Source: Aptenodytes patagonicus (Eukaryota > Chordata > Aves > Sphenisciformes > Spheniscidae). From it: a stretch of DNA of 64,000 nt. The notes beneath the pieces are model-generated. The model had not been told where the DNA came from and did no database searches. It worked only from the letters and a program-made list of their open reading frames with translations. The number at the start of each line of letters is the position of its first letter. Positions within the stretch are counted from its first letter, which is position 1. The stretch spans positions 164,958,853-165,022,852 of the forward strand of contig NC_134950.1 of NCBI RefSeq assembly GCF_965638725.1, read 5' to 3'. Made by a program: the position numbers and the translations under genes. Shown in pieces: positions 37,001-47,700 of the stretch.

Positions 37001-39534
37001 ATTCCTTTTTTTTGCAGCTTTCCCCTAAGCAGAGGGACAAGCCGGTGGGTTCTTATCACCACACCAGGTCACGCAGTCTGCTTCCATCTACCCCAAGGCC
37101 TGTCCCATTCCCTCCATGTGACTGTGCAGACACATCAACCGTGTGTCTGGAGAGAAACGCAGAGGTCTTGGGAAAGAGGGACTATGGGGGGCTGCTCTAC
37201 CCCCTGCACTATTCCCCAGGGTCCACCAGTTGTTGAAAGATACCCTAGAGCAGAGCTGGAAGAACCACCCTGTCCTGGTGGGCCAGCAACGCCCTGTGAC
37301 CATCCCTGCCCTACCATCATGCAGTATTTTCAATAATGTTAGGTAGTCTCAGCAGGAGGGAGTGATTGGAAGGTGCAGAAAATAGGATCGGGAGCTCCTT
37401 TCAGGAGTGCTTGAGGGAGGGATGGCGAACTGATGGAGAAAGAGGCCCAAAACGATGGAAAGGTGCATATAAGCTGAAGGGATGGGGTAGAAAAGGAAGA
37501 AAGCCACGCGTGCCTTATGAACAAGGCTGGGATATATCTAGAGGAGGATAATTTTATAAATTGTTCTTAATTAAGCTGAAGAGCTGAGCACACTCTCTGA
37601 CAGTGCACATCAGGATGTGTGATGGGGGGGACACGGCTTTGGAGCAACGTGCCATTACACTCACACGAGCGGCGGGCAGCCTTCTCCACACGCTGCAAAG
37701 TGAGCTTCGAAGGAAAAGTCTGAAGATGACTTTGTAATTCTGGTTTGGATATAAACTGGCTGCAAAAAGTGCCAAAGAATGAACTTGTTTGTTTGCAGGA
37801 AACGCTCGGGATCCAAATGTCTTGGCTGAGCACATTGCAGTGATGCTGCAGAAAAGGGTTGTGCAAGCGCAGGCAGCAGGGTGGAGAGGGGCACCAGGCA
37901 GGCATGCGCTCAACGTGCCGGTTGTATCAGTGCACAGGCAGATGGGAGAAGGAACCCACCGCAGTCCCACCTGGTGTCCCCTCAGAAACACAAAATAAAT
38001 CCAAATATGTCAAGGACTCTGTAAGGTGGCTCGACTAAATACCCTAACCTTTTTCTTTTTTTTTTTTTTTTTTTTTTAAATAATGCCCGTGGGTGGCTGG
38101 TTTTATAAACAGCCTTTTTCCTAGGACTCCAGCTTTTTGCTCTGGATCAGACTGATCTGAGTTCACCAGCTGTTGTCTGACCCTGGAGGCCAAGTGGTTT
38201 TTCACCCATCCAGTCCTTAAAGGAGTTTCTCCCTGGAAATCCCACATACAGTAGGTCCCAACCCAGATGTCACAGCTGAATTCCCGGCAAGAGACAGACC
38301 ACAGAAACCAAATGATTTGGAAGATTGCATTTGTGCTCTGTTGTCATTGCTGAGTCAATAGATGGGACAAGCAGCAGAGAACCTTATAAAATCCTTAAAA
38401 AAGTTGGAGAGAGAAGAATGAGGCAGAGATGGGCAGTTCAGCAATGATGGGGTGGAAACCTCACTGTAAAACTATCAGAGCAATGGCAAAACTTGGTTAA
38501 AAAGCATGGGAGATTTAAATAGAGGAAAGAGGTGACACTTGTGGCCACATTTAGCACAGTGTGTACTAAAGGGATGAAGGGAGAGAAAAGCCACAAAATT
38601 TGTCCCTCTTGACCATCAGAATTGCTCCTGGCTTGAAGACCTTCAAATGGAGAAAGACATGCCAAGAGACATGCCAATGGAGAAAGACGTAGCCAAGCTA
38701 GGTGAAGAAGTCAGGCATGCCAAAGTCACCAAGGTTGTTGAGTGTTGTATCTGTTTGACTGTATTCCAAGGGAAAGTTGTAGTTAACCCTGGAGGTAGAG
38801 ATAAAGTGAAGATAGCCAAGCCAAGTCCTGCTCTCTGTTGGAAAGCATCAAAGAGAGGCCATTGAGAATTACTAGCAAAGAGAGAAATTATTAAATATGG
38901 TTCCCATCATAGCTAATGAGTCAGTTCAAAGAGGTAGAACATCCTTCAAGGGATGCATGTTTCTCCTTACAGTCCAAAATGGGTTTATCCAGGGGCTGAG
39001 GGGACTCATGTCCTTCTTTAGCACTATCAAATGCTATTAAATTGTTTCTGTTGCACATGGTGAAGCTCAGAGAGATCCATTCCTACAGCAATGTGAAGTG
39101 GGGAGCCCTTGGTCCCAGGCTTCGTCGCTGGTGTAACCCAAAACAACTTCTTCTAAAGGCAAGGTCCAATCTGGCTGTGGATAATTGCCAGGCTACGCTG
39201 GAAACGGGGGGAAGCACCAGCAGTTAACTCCACCGGGGGCATTTCTGTGCACAGGATGGGACCGGGACTGCAGAGGGACCATCGGGCCCCAGTATTTTGC
39301 AGTACTGCAGTGCCTAAATGCAGCCACTCAATGTGGGCACGAGGCCACCTCGCATGACCACATTGTTGGGACCCAAGTAACCCTCCCTTTCTGCTCAGGT
39401 GGGTGCTGTATGAGGAGCCCAACTACCGAGGCCGTATGTACGTGGTGGAGCGGGGCGAGTTCAGCAGCTTCAACGCATGGCAGGCGCGCAGCGCGAGTGT
39501 CCAGTCCATCAGAAGAGTCATCAACTACTTCTAG
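30980..39534 (+). CDS. CRYGN: CRYGN, gammaN-crystallin (complete)
   Basis: Beta/gamma-crystallin with four Greek-key motifs forming two domains, a soluble structural protein of the eye. The coding exons are 30980-31000, 31463-31711, 33517-33662 and 39399-39534; they join in frame to 183 codons plus TAG. Residues 1-7 are MSQYSGK. Motif 1 starts ITFYEGKCFTG (residue 8), motif 2 GAWVCFDHPDFRGQQY, motif 3 HGEHYRIEIFEGSHFSG (91) and motif 4 AWVLYEEPNYRGRMYVVERG (139), ending RRVINYF. Exon 2 carries both N-terminal motifs, as in gamma-crystallins. Exons 3 and 4 carry one C-terminal motif each, as in beta-crystallins; this hybrid layout is the known mark of gammaN. All splice sites are GT-AG. No stop, frameshift or missing motif is seen. 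Confidence 0.96.
31001..31462 (+). other. CRYGN: CRYGN intron 1
   Basis: A 462-bp phase-0 intron, GTAAGT to CTCCCAG. No further feature is recognised. Confidence 0.92.
31463..31711 (+). CDS. CRYGN: CRYGN exon 2 (Greek-key motifs 1 and 2)
   Basis: Encodes exactly 83 codons, residues 8-90, from ITFYEGKCFTGRKLEV to SSCRPVGM. This is the whole N-terminal domain in one exon. The length equals that of the human exon as I recall it. It is Cys-rich near the start (CGSCG). Confidence 0.96.
31712..33516 (+). other. CRYGN: CRYGN intron 2
   Basis: A 1805-bp phase-0 intron. A 15-T run (33475-33489) lies about 27 bp before the acceptor CCCCAG and probably acts as the polypyrimidine tract. Confidence 0.92.
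33517..33662 (+). CDS. CRYGN: CRYGN exon 3 (Greek-key motif 3)
   Basis: Encodes residues 91-138 (HGEHYRIEIFEGSHFSG to ALKVYGDG) plus two bases of Ala139. The domain-2 Greek keys are split by the next intron, a beta-crystallin-like feature. The donor is GC/GTAAGT. Confidence 0.96.
35281..35363. repeat. 28-bp tandem repeat, three copies
   Basis: Three consecutive copies start at 35281, 35309 and 35337. The unit begins TTGTAGCATTACATTCAGAC and ends in CCCGGGAT. The copies are identical except that the last ends one base early, so the array is recent. It lies in CRYGN intron 3. Confidence 0.95.
38055..38077. repeat. Poly(T) run
   Basis: An uninterrupted T run on the + strand (poly-A on -), preceded by CTTTTTC. 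It could be a retroposon tail read from the - strand or simple sequence. Confidence 0.75.
38100..38216 (-). mobile_element. Decayed LINE reverse-transcriptase fragment (CR1/L2-like)
   Basis: On the - strand a frame reads GWVKNHLASRVRQQLVNSD followed by EQKAGVLGKRLFI. This resembles the RT segment W(I/V)KNWLxxRxQxVVxN...PQGSVLGPxLF of CR1/L2-clade LINEs. The spacing between the two blocks is shorter than usual, so residues have been lost. A poly-T run (38055-38077) lies on the 3' side. This is recognised by eye only. Confidence 0.45.
39399..39534 (+). CDS. CRYGN: CRYGN exon 4 (Greek-key motif 4, stop)
   Basis: Completes Ala139 and encodes residues 140-183, from WVLYEEPNYRGRMYVVERGE to VINYF, then TAG at 39532-39534. 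It supplies a full fourth Greek key. The human gene, as I recall it, has an altered C-terminus, so an intact motif 4 here is worth noting. Confidence 0.96.
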
Positions 39535-39609
39535 CTGAGCTTTCATCCTACCAGCGATGGCCTGCTGAGGCCGGGCATCGCCCTTCTTCCCAATCACTGA
39601 CACCCATGG

Positions 39610-39615
39610 AATAAA
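39610..39615 (+). terminator. CRYGN: CRYGN polyadenylation signal AATAAA
   Basis: Canonical AATAAA 75 nt after the stop codon, giving a 3' UTR of about 100 nt. A T-rich element follows at 39646-39655. Confidence 0.85.
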
Positions 39616-39639
39616 TTGTTAAACACCAGCTTTTGGCTC

Positions 39640-42600
39640 TAAGTACTTTTTTTCCATCACTTGCATGAGTTCAAGAGGGAATGGACTTGCAACCTTTCTA
39701 AGCTTGATTTACATGCTATGAATTTGCCTTTTTATTCTGCAGTGACTTATAAGTAGGACATGGGGGTGATGGGCCGGAACTGGTGGTGACAAGCAGATCC
39801 GGGAACATGCTCCCCGGTGCGGTTGTGGTCTGACACATGTTCACTCTGCCCCACCCGGGGCCACCACGTGATGGACCCAGCTGACTCCTGATGCCTGGAG
39901 GGGGGTCACGTTGCTGCACACGTGCGTTGTGAGCGCAGGCGCACAGCTGTCGAACGGTCTGCTTGTGCCATGTGAGGATGCATGTGAGGATCATGTCAGG
40001 ATCTGACCGACTTGCGGGGTCTGTCTGAGCACGACATGCTGGTCCGGATGCGAGGGTGCTAGAAACCATTCATCCTGAGTTACTGTGACCTTAGATCAGC
40101 ACACATTAAAAAATATATTAAAAAAAAATTCCCTGAAGGCACAAAACCTGAACAATCTTCTCTTTGCTCCCTGATTCATAAGCCCTTTAGCTGACAATGA
40201 CATTTTGAGGGGATGGCAGCAAAGAAAAACAGCCACAACACTGTCACTTTCTGCACAACCCTCTTCCCATCATTCTGCCCCTTCGGTGCCCCCAGTCTAT
40301 CCCAGTTGTTTTGGTGCCCCCAAACCCCGTTCGATGCTTGGCAGCCAGGATGGGAACAGCTCTGCCCGTTCAGCTACGGACCATCCACTACAGCCTGGGT
40401 GCTTCCCCTTGCATTCAGTGCCCAAAAGTCAGGCAGCCTCCTTTCTATAAGATCATAAGCTGTGTTCAGTATTAGCTAAGAGTGTTTCTGGCTATTTCAG
40501 AAAGGGGTAATTTTCTTCTTTTTTACTCCGTTATTCTATTAGCTGTTAAGGCTTGGCTGTCTGATGGATCCTGACAGGCACGGGCATGGTGCAGGCAGAG
40601 CTGCAAATCTCTGTGTTAATCCAGTGGGAAAGCTGCTGCTGATCTAACGACTGTCCCCAGCCCTTTGAAAGGACGTGAGCGAGGCTGACAGGTCCCCAGC
40701 ACACTGGAGCACAAGGCACGTGTGCTTTCAGGGCTGCTCTGCTTTGCGGGTCTGCAGTGGGATCCTGCCCTTCGCAGAGAGATCGGGAGGAGCAGGGGTC
40801 CGTGCTCTGTGCCAGTGCAGGGGGCTGGTTGGTCCTGTACTGCATCCTGGTCTGACACCGGATCTGGTTGCCATTCGATCAATTCACACTCATCCACCTT
40901 GTAGTTCATCTTTCTGGTTAGAGCTTCTTGGTTCCCTGTGGCTCTCTACCAGTAACAGGACTAAGGCAACTGGGAACAACTGGGCCTGTGCCTGTGTGAG
41001 AAGGACACGTGCTGTTCCTGTGATGAAGTGGTACCATTGGTAGAGTTGCGTCAACTGAGATTTGCCCCAGATGCGCATATGCCATATACGTGTTATGGGG
41101 AGTATGGTAATACAAGAAATTTCTACTTCATGGATTTAACAATAGTTTGGGTGATGTTTGCCTTAGCAGTGATACCAGCAATTATGTCCTTTTGTGGACA
41201 GCCTACAGTCTGGATGTCATCCTCTACTCAAATCATTGCAGAAGCACTATAGTTACACCAGATCAGCTCCGGACTTCAATGGCCATGTCCTGGGTGGCTT
41301 GTGGTGACATGTGGTCCATTGGAGCCAGAAAAATATTTAAGCATCTTTAATGGATTGCAAGGTATTTCTGTATCAGAGAAGAAGGCAGGGAAATGATTCA
41401 TTCATTGAGTGGGATGCACAAATGTACAACTCGTGCATCAACTCTTGTGTATTTCATTTTCCTTTAATTAAAGGCAGCTTACGAAATATTTTAGGAGACC
41501 TTCCAGGATCAGTGTTGCTCTTGCTTCATGAAGGCTCTAATCAGCTCCTGAGCTCAATGCACTCTATTAAAAGTTAATATTCAGTCATATGCATTGCTCT
41601 CTGTTGCAACCTTCTGGCCATTAATCTGTTAAAAAACCTAAATGTGGTCCCAAAGAAAGACAGGCATTGAATTGTGACTAGCTTTAAAGGAGGCTTTTCA
41701 TTCATTTGAAGCACGTTCAATGTCACGGTGCAGCATGAAGGATAAAGAAACAAAGGCTTTAAAATATACACTAACTGGAATCCCAGATGGTCTAAGTAGT
41801 TGGAGGACAAAAGAAAAGAAAATAAAGAACAACCACCCACCCACATTCCATGCCCATTCTGAGCATAAGCCCAGAAATCCACACACCTGGGGTTCTCGAC
41901 ACTTGGTGTGCACAATCGGGGAGGTGACTGTCCCACTAATGTTGGGTCAGACCTGTGATATCGCAGATATTCTGCTGTATGGCTTCCAGTGTTCAGTGGT
42001 TCAACCTCCCTCCGTGCAGACCAGCCCTTAGAGGGACCCGCTGACATCCCTCCCCATCCTTAATGGGATATGTGGGACTGTGCATGTACACACAGACGTA
42101 CAGGCTGACTCCAACATACAGCTACTGTGTGCAAGCTCACTTCATCTATATGCTTTAAACTCATTGTTTGTTTATATGTTCTAGTAGATTAATATTTGTT
42201 ATTTAAATTGTGGAAGTACTTAGGAACCCCAGTCCTGGACTGAACGCTGCTGCGTGCTAGGAGTTAAAAGCACAAAAAAGGCAGTCTGGTTAATCCGTGC
42301 TGTTGCGTGGAACCCTGTTCGTAACCAGCTAGCATTTAGCCACCTAGAGCACATTTTACGCATGTCTGTAATATGCCTACAGACTAAATACTCATCATTT
42401 ATTAACATCTGATATCCTATTTATGAACACACTCTCAATGCAAAGAGCTAGTCTCGTGTGAACACTATTTAAAAAAATCCTCTGTATGCAGAAGTCTAAT
42501 ATCGCTAAAAACTGGCAGCGGGGAATTGAATTCCATCTACGTTTTCTTGATTTGAAACCTAAGTAGGGTGGCCATGGGCCTAATCCAAACACTGATGCTG

Positions 42601-44247
42601 CAGGAACATGCATTGCGTTGGCAGCGGGGGGATGCGGCTCTCCTCTTCCTTTTCCCTCCCCCTCCTTGCTAAATCAGCACTTGTTTAAAGGACAGAACGT
42701 ACAGATCCCATATGTTTGCTAGTGGTTAGTTGGGTTTTTTTTTTAAAAAAAGATTATTGACATGGCTCTAGTATGAAATGGTATGATTTGTGAGTTTATA
42801 GCATATAAAATATAAATGACAAAAATGCCAGCTTGATGTGAAGTGGATGTGAGATTGTGCAGTGGAGATTTGAGCTGTATATCATTAAACTGTATGGCTG
42901 AATGAGTTCTGCTACGTGCACCGAGGAGGCAAGCAATGGATTAAGTAAATTGGAAAATATTCTACAAAATGCTAGAGATAAAACAAAGATTCAAAAATGA
43001 ACAAAAGGGACAAGTTATTAATTACAAGAGAGAGAACTAAATGAAATTAGCTCCATCTGGAAAACCAGGAAAGCCCTAATAATCAGCATTACTGGGCTTG
43101 GCCAGGCTGCTGCAGTGTAATATTCAGAATAACTTTGAATTACATCTGGCCCCAAAGCAAATAGCTCCTGCCAGAATGCCTGCATACACGAATGTCCTTT
43201 CTCTGTAGCTGGATAATGTGGGAATTTGATGGAATAGCTCTTTCAAATGAATCCTTGGAAGATATCTGAGCAACTGCAGTACTTTTGCATTGCTATACCA
43301 CCCAGTACATGTACATATAGTGAGGGTGAGGAGGAAATTGCCTACTGATCCACTGTTGGCATGTTTGATGTTGTCGTAGCTCAAATGAATCTCTACTAAC
43401 TGCTTACACAGGCGAATGGGCTGCAGAGCCACCTCCCTTCTCTGGGGATTTCAAGGGGCGTTATCCTGCTATCGAGGCCACCCAACGCTCACACCTTCCT
43501 GTGCTTTCTTCTCTCCTCCTCCAGAGACACCTCTCTGGACCCGGTAAAAAAGAATTCACTCCTTGGTGTCTGCTAGAGCTGTTTTATTAGTTCTTTAAGT
43601 AGAAAGTCTTGCTCAACAGTGACCTCTCTGATTGCAGAAAGGAAATGAACGGCTTCAAAGGACATCCCTGACCTCTGGCACCAGGAGGAGAGCCATGGTC
43701 ACTGTTAAAGTCTAAGCAATGACAGGGTGAAAACGTAGAGGGGATGCATCTTAGTACTCTGGAAGCATTGACAGATATCCTGGCTCCCATGCTTCGCTTG
43801 GTTTGTTTTTAGCTTTCTTTTCCCTGTTGTATTGAAGTCAAGGGAAAATTAACTTGAGTGAAAACAGATTTGGCTTTGAAATTTTTACTATCCATGGGCT
43901 CAAACTCTTGTCTAGGAGTAAATCTGATATAGCTAACAAGTCCTTGAATCAGATTATATCTGCCTGATGTGGTCAGCATCTTCAGCATTGCAAATGGTGG
44001 TTTGTTTTGGTTTTTAATTTTAAATCATCTGGTTTCTTGGAGAGGTTAAATTCAGTTAAATCAAACTCCAGTGGTTGGGACTCACGTAGCTTGGTGTCCT
44101 CTTGTTCCAAGAGTAACCATTCAATCAGCAGAGGAGGTGCAATAACACCTCACACAATTTGAGCTGTTCCCATATTTACTGTTGGCTGTGAAGGAAACCA
44201 AACACACATGGAAGAAAGTGGAAAAGGACAGAAGTAAAATGTTATTA
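39640..44247. other. Intergenic CRYGN-WDR86, first part
   Basis: No gene recognised. The segment about 42100-43430 is AT-rich and free of obvious repeats, with several TAAT-type homeodomain cores and E-box-like CATCTG motifs. It could be a conserved regulatory block, but conservation cannot be judged from one sequence. Open frames near 41.0-41.6 kb show no known domain. Confidence 0.6.
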
Positions 44248-44772
44248 ATCATAGAATCATAGAATCATAGAATCATTGAGGTTGGAAAAGACCTCTAAGA
44301 TCATCGAGTCCAACCGTCGACCCAACACCACCACCCACTAAGCCATGTCCCTAAGCGCCTCATCTACACGTCTTTTAAATACCTCCAGGGATGGGGACTC
44401 AACCACTTCCCTGGGCAGCCTCTTCCAATGTTTAACCACTCTTTCAGTAAAGACATTTTTCCTCATGTCCAACCTAAACCTCCCCTGGCGCAACTTGAGG
44501 CCATTTCCTCTCGTCCTATCGCTTGTTACTTGGGAGAAGAGACCGACCCCCACCTCGCTACAACCTCCTTTCAGGGAGTTGTAGAGAGCGATGAGGTCTC
44601 CCCTCAGCCTCCTTTTCTCCAGGCTGAACAGTCCCAGTTCCCTCAGCCGCTCCTCATCAGACTTGTTCTCCAGATCCCTCACTAGCCTCGTTGCCCTTCT
44701 CTGGACACGCTCCAGCACCTCAACGTCCTTCTTGTAGTGAGGGGCCCAAAACTGAACACAGTATTTGAGGTG
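44248..44772 (-). mobile_element. CR1 LINE, 5'-truncated 3' end (opposite strand)
   Basis: The - strand encodes the ORF2 C-terminus, from [18 protein letters not shown] to [13 protein letters not shown], with its stop at about 44338. The 3' end is three ATTCTATG-type terminal repeats, seen on + as ATCATAGA units from 44248. The 5' end is cut at about 44772, where similarity to the 25.7-kb copy stops. Over the shared ORF stretch I see only four amino-acid differences between the two copies, so they belong to the same subfamily. No target-site duplication is seen. Confidence 0.95.
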
Positions 44773-47700
44773 GCTTCTTCCATGGAGCAACGGAAACACT
44801 GAATGTCCATATTTTCCATGGACAGGTGACCATCTTCATGTGTTTCGGCATAAGTCAGTTTGTAATCAAGTCAAGCTGTCTGGGTTTAAGCATGTTAACA
44901 TATGGAGGAATGTACCAGTGTATTCAGTCAAATTGTGCGTGAAGCAAACATGAAATCATATTGAAATTGTTAATGTAAATTCCTTCTTTAAATATGACAG
45001 TCTCTAGTGGATTGCGGTAAATCCGCACTTTGTGTAGGCATTCACACCTGCACTCATGCAGTCCAAAATGCACTGAATGCTTCCTCTCGGTCGGAATGGT
45101 TTCATGTGCTCCTGCTAGGATACTCCAACATCTGGGATTGTGAAGGATCAGTCCCTGCTATTCCATGGAAAAAATGCATTTTTTAAAATTTTGTTTAGCT
45201 CATTGCAGCAGTTTTGGTATGCTGCCACTCGGTTTGTTTAGCCTGATATAAACTAAGATAGCTGTATTCTCATGTGAGTAGTTCTTGGTGGTCACCAGCA
45301 TTGCTCATCATCTGTGATGGGGTAAGAGAGCAGTGCAACTCCTTCCCCACAAGACACCACACCAGGCAAGACAACCCGCTCACGGTCAGCACAGGTTTAT
45401 TCATGTTTTGGGAGAGGTGCTTTTAAGCTTTGACGTTGCTGCCCCATGATCATGGTGGTGGGAAGGTGGGTAAATGATCCTGACTCATAGATGGGCAAGA
45501 CTCTGTGGTTTCAGCTGACTTTCCCCTTGCATTTTTTGTGCTGTTGGAAACTAAGAGCAATAGCAAAAGAGTGTCTGTGGAACAGACCTCTTCCTTGCAT
45601 ACTTTACTGAAGGTGGCCTCCACCAAAACAAGTCTCCTCTTACCTGTACATGAACCAGTGCTACGTGCTGTATAAGCCATAAGGTACCAGCACATAACTG
45701 AGCCCCTTCTGACATGGTAACATGCCTAATACTATAAGCTTAGTTTAGTTCTGCAGGGTACGCTGTACATGAACCCTGCTCTTAGATCAAGCTAAAGTTT
45801 TCAAGAAGACAAAGCACAGTGTGGGCCAGTCCACACGCAGAGCTGACCTGCTAAACTCTGGGAGTACAACAGCTGCTCCAGTAATGTAAGTGGGAATCAA
45901 AACTGCTGAGATTTGCAGAGCTTTATGTGGTTGTCATTGGTTTTCTTGGCTGGTAACGCAAGAAGAAAACAATAACATTTCAGTCATCTGAACCTACAAT
46001 AATAATAATAATAATAATAATAACAGGATTCCAAAGGTTTTATTTTGTGTGTATCCTGCTATTATTGACTTGCCCTTTGAAATTATTTTTCTGGAAATAA
46101 TAGACCTGCTTTTTTCACTGGGGATTGGGGCCAGATTCATTTGTCATCTACCTTTTAAAAAGAGAGAGGAAAAAAAGCAGGCAAACACCATTTTGATTTC
46201 TTGAATTTATCATTTCAGTTCAGGTCTAACTACAGAGCTGATAATCTGCATTTCAAAGGTTTCAGACTTCTCTTCTTACAATTTATTAATAAATGATATT
46301 TAACAGTTAGCTCCCTTGACAATTAAGGATCACACATCCCATCAGAAATAGGGACTTCCATGATACTGGAAAAACTTCTGATTACACTGAGTGATTCTTC
46401 TTTTCAGCTGCATTCAGACAATACAGGTTTGGAGACACAAAAAAAAAAATTCTGGTAGGAATCCAAAACCTCTGTAACAACCCCCCAGGCCTGGGATTTG
46501 TCTAATAGTTCACTATTAAAGAGTTCTTTGGCTGGAAAGAAGTACCAGACAGAGTTTCTCTTGTTCCAGTTCTTGGGGTTTTTTTTTCCTTTTTCTTTTT
46601 CTTTTAAATTGGCATTTGACTCTTTAGCAGAAACTTGCTGTCAAGATGACGGAAGGTCCAGGGGAGGGCATAGGTTACAAGGTTCTCAAAGCTTGCACTG
46701 ATTTCTTGCAGAAGGTGTTCCTTTCCCAGCACCTCCCTAGCAGGACAGAATGACAATAGTAAGAATAATAGTAAGAACAACAATAATACAAACATTCAAA
46801 TCAGTGATTTTTCCGTTTGGGTCCAAATCGCCCCTTGAAAGAAGCAGCAGAGCCCTTCAGCTTGTATGGAAAAGACACAAAACTGTGTCAGGAGATGTCA
46901 GACTCAGTCCTTTGCTGTTCTTGACTTCTGCTGGGTGCAGCAAGGACAGGGAAGCTCTGATGTCCCAGTTGCAAAGTGTGATTACTCAGTGTCTAAGGCA
47001 GTCAGTGCCAATTAGCGTGAATTAGGGCAGGCCCGGAGCTGTGCGTTGGCTACTGCAGCCTGTCCCAGAGGGACACTGGCTGGCTTAGGAGCCTGGTGCA
47101 GGACTGTCTCATCAAGCAAGCCAGGTAGTTCAATCAAGTTTGTTTAGCCAGACTGCACCGATTTACTGCAGCCAAATAGCTGGGCCACAGCGCGTATATG
47201 TTCCTATATGGTTAAAAGTCATTCTTCACTTTTCTGTTCCTGTTCAAGAGCTCCAAGACTGCATATTTCAGTAGCACCTCTGCGAAGTAGCTATTGTTTT
47301 TATCATTTCAGTGGTTTAGTTGTGAAATTCATGCTTGAGGAGGAGGGGAGAAAAGTCCCAAAGCAGCTGACCGAGGTAAATAGCATCTCCTCTATCCTGA
47401 TTCTTTCCTCCTGCCGCTTCTGTGCTATCCTAACTCCCTGGGAATTCATCTCCATGCCTTAAACATCAGACATTCACTTACACGCTTGCAGAGCACTGGT
47501 TAGATGAAAATGGTATACCAAATTTAAGGCTGGAAGTGAATCAAGGCCATTGGTTTGATCAGCTTCTCCTTTCCTTCACCAACACAGAAATCAGGAGAAC
47601 AAGCACCTTTCTCATTAGCAAATGGTAATGGAGACCATAGCCAAATGTAGAAAGGAGAGAGGAAAAGTATACTTCCTAAGGTTAATACCCTTAGCTAATG

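Larger units (their letters stand above)
33663..39398 (+). other. CRYGN: CRYGN intron 3
   Basis: A 5736-bp phase-2 intron bounded by GTAAGT and CTGCTCAG. It holds the 28-bp tandem repeat (35281-35363), a poly-T run (38055-38077) and a decayed LINE fragment on the - strand (38100-38216). Open frames in it are not supported as coding. Confidence 0.9.

Noticed and set aside
38647..38865. 72-codon frame starting MEKDMPRDMPMEKDV
   Set aside because: Repetitive start comes from a short local duplication; lies inside CRYGN intron 3 without splice support.
41028..41350. Overlapping frames of 67-74 codons with hydrophobic stretches
   Set aside because: No known homology or splice context; AT-rich intergenic DNA gives such frames by chance.
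47535..47600. Stretch with AAGGCTGGAAGTGAATC resembling L2/L3 LINE tails
   Set aside because: Match too short and imperfect to call by eye.
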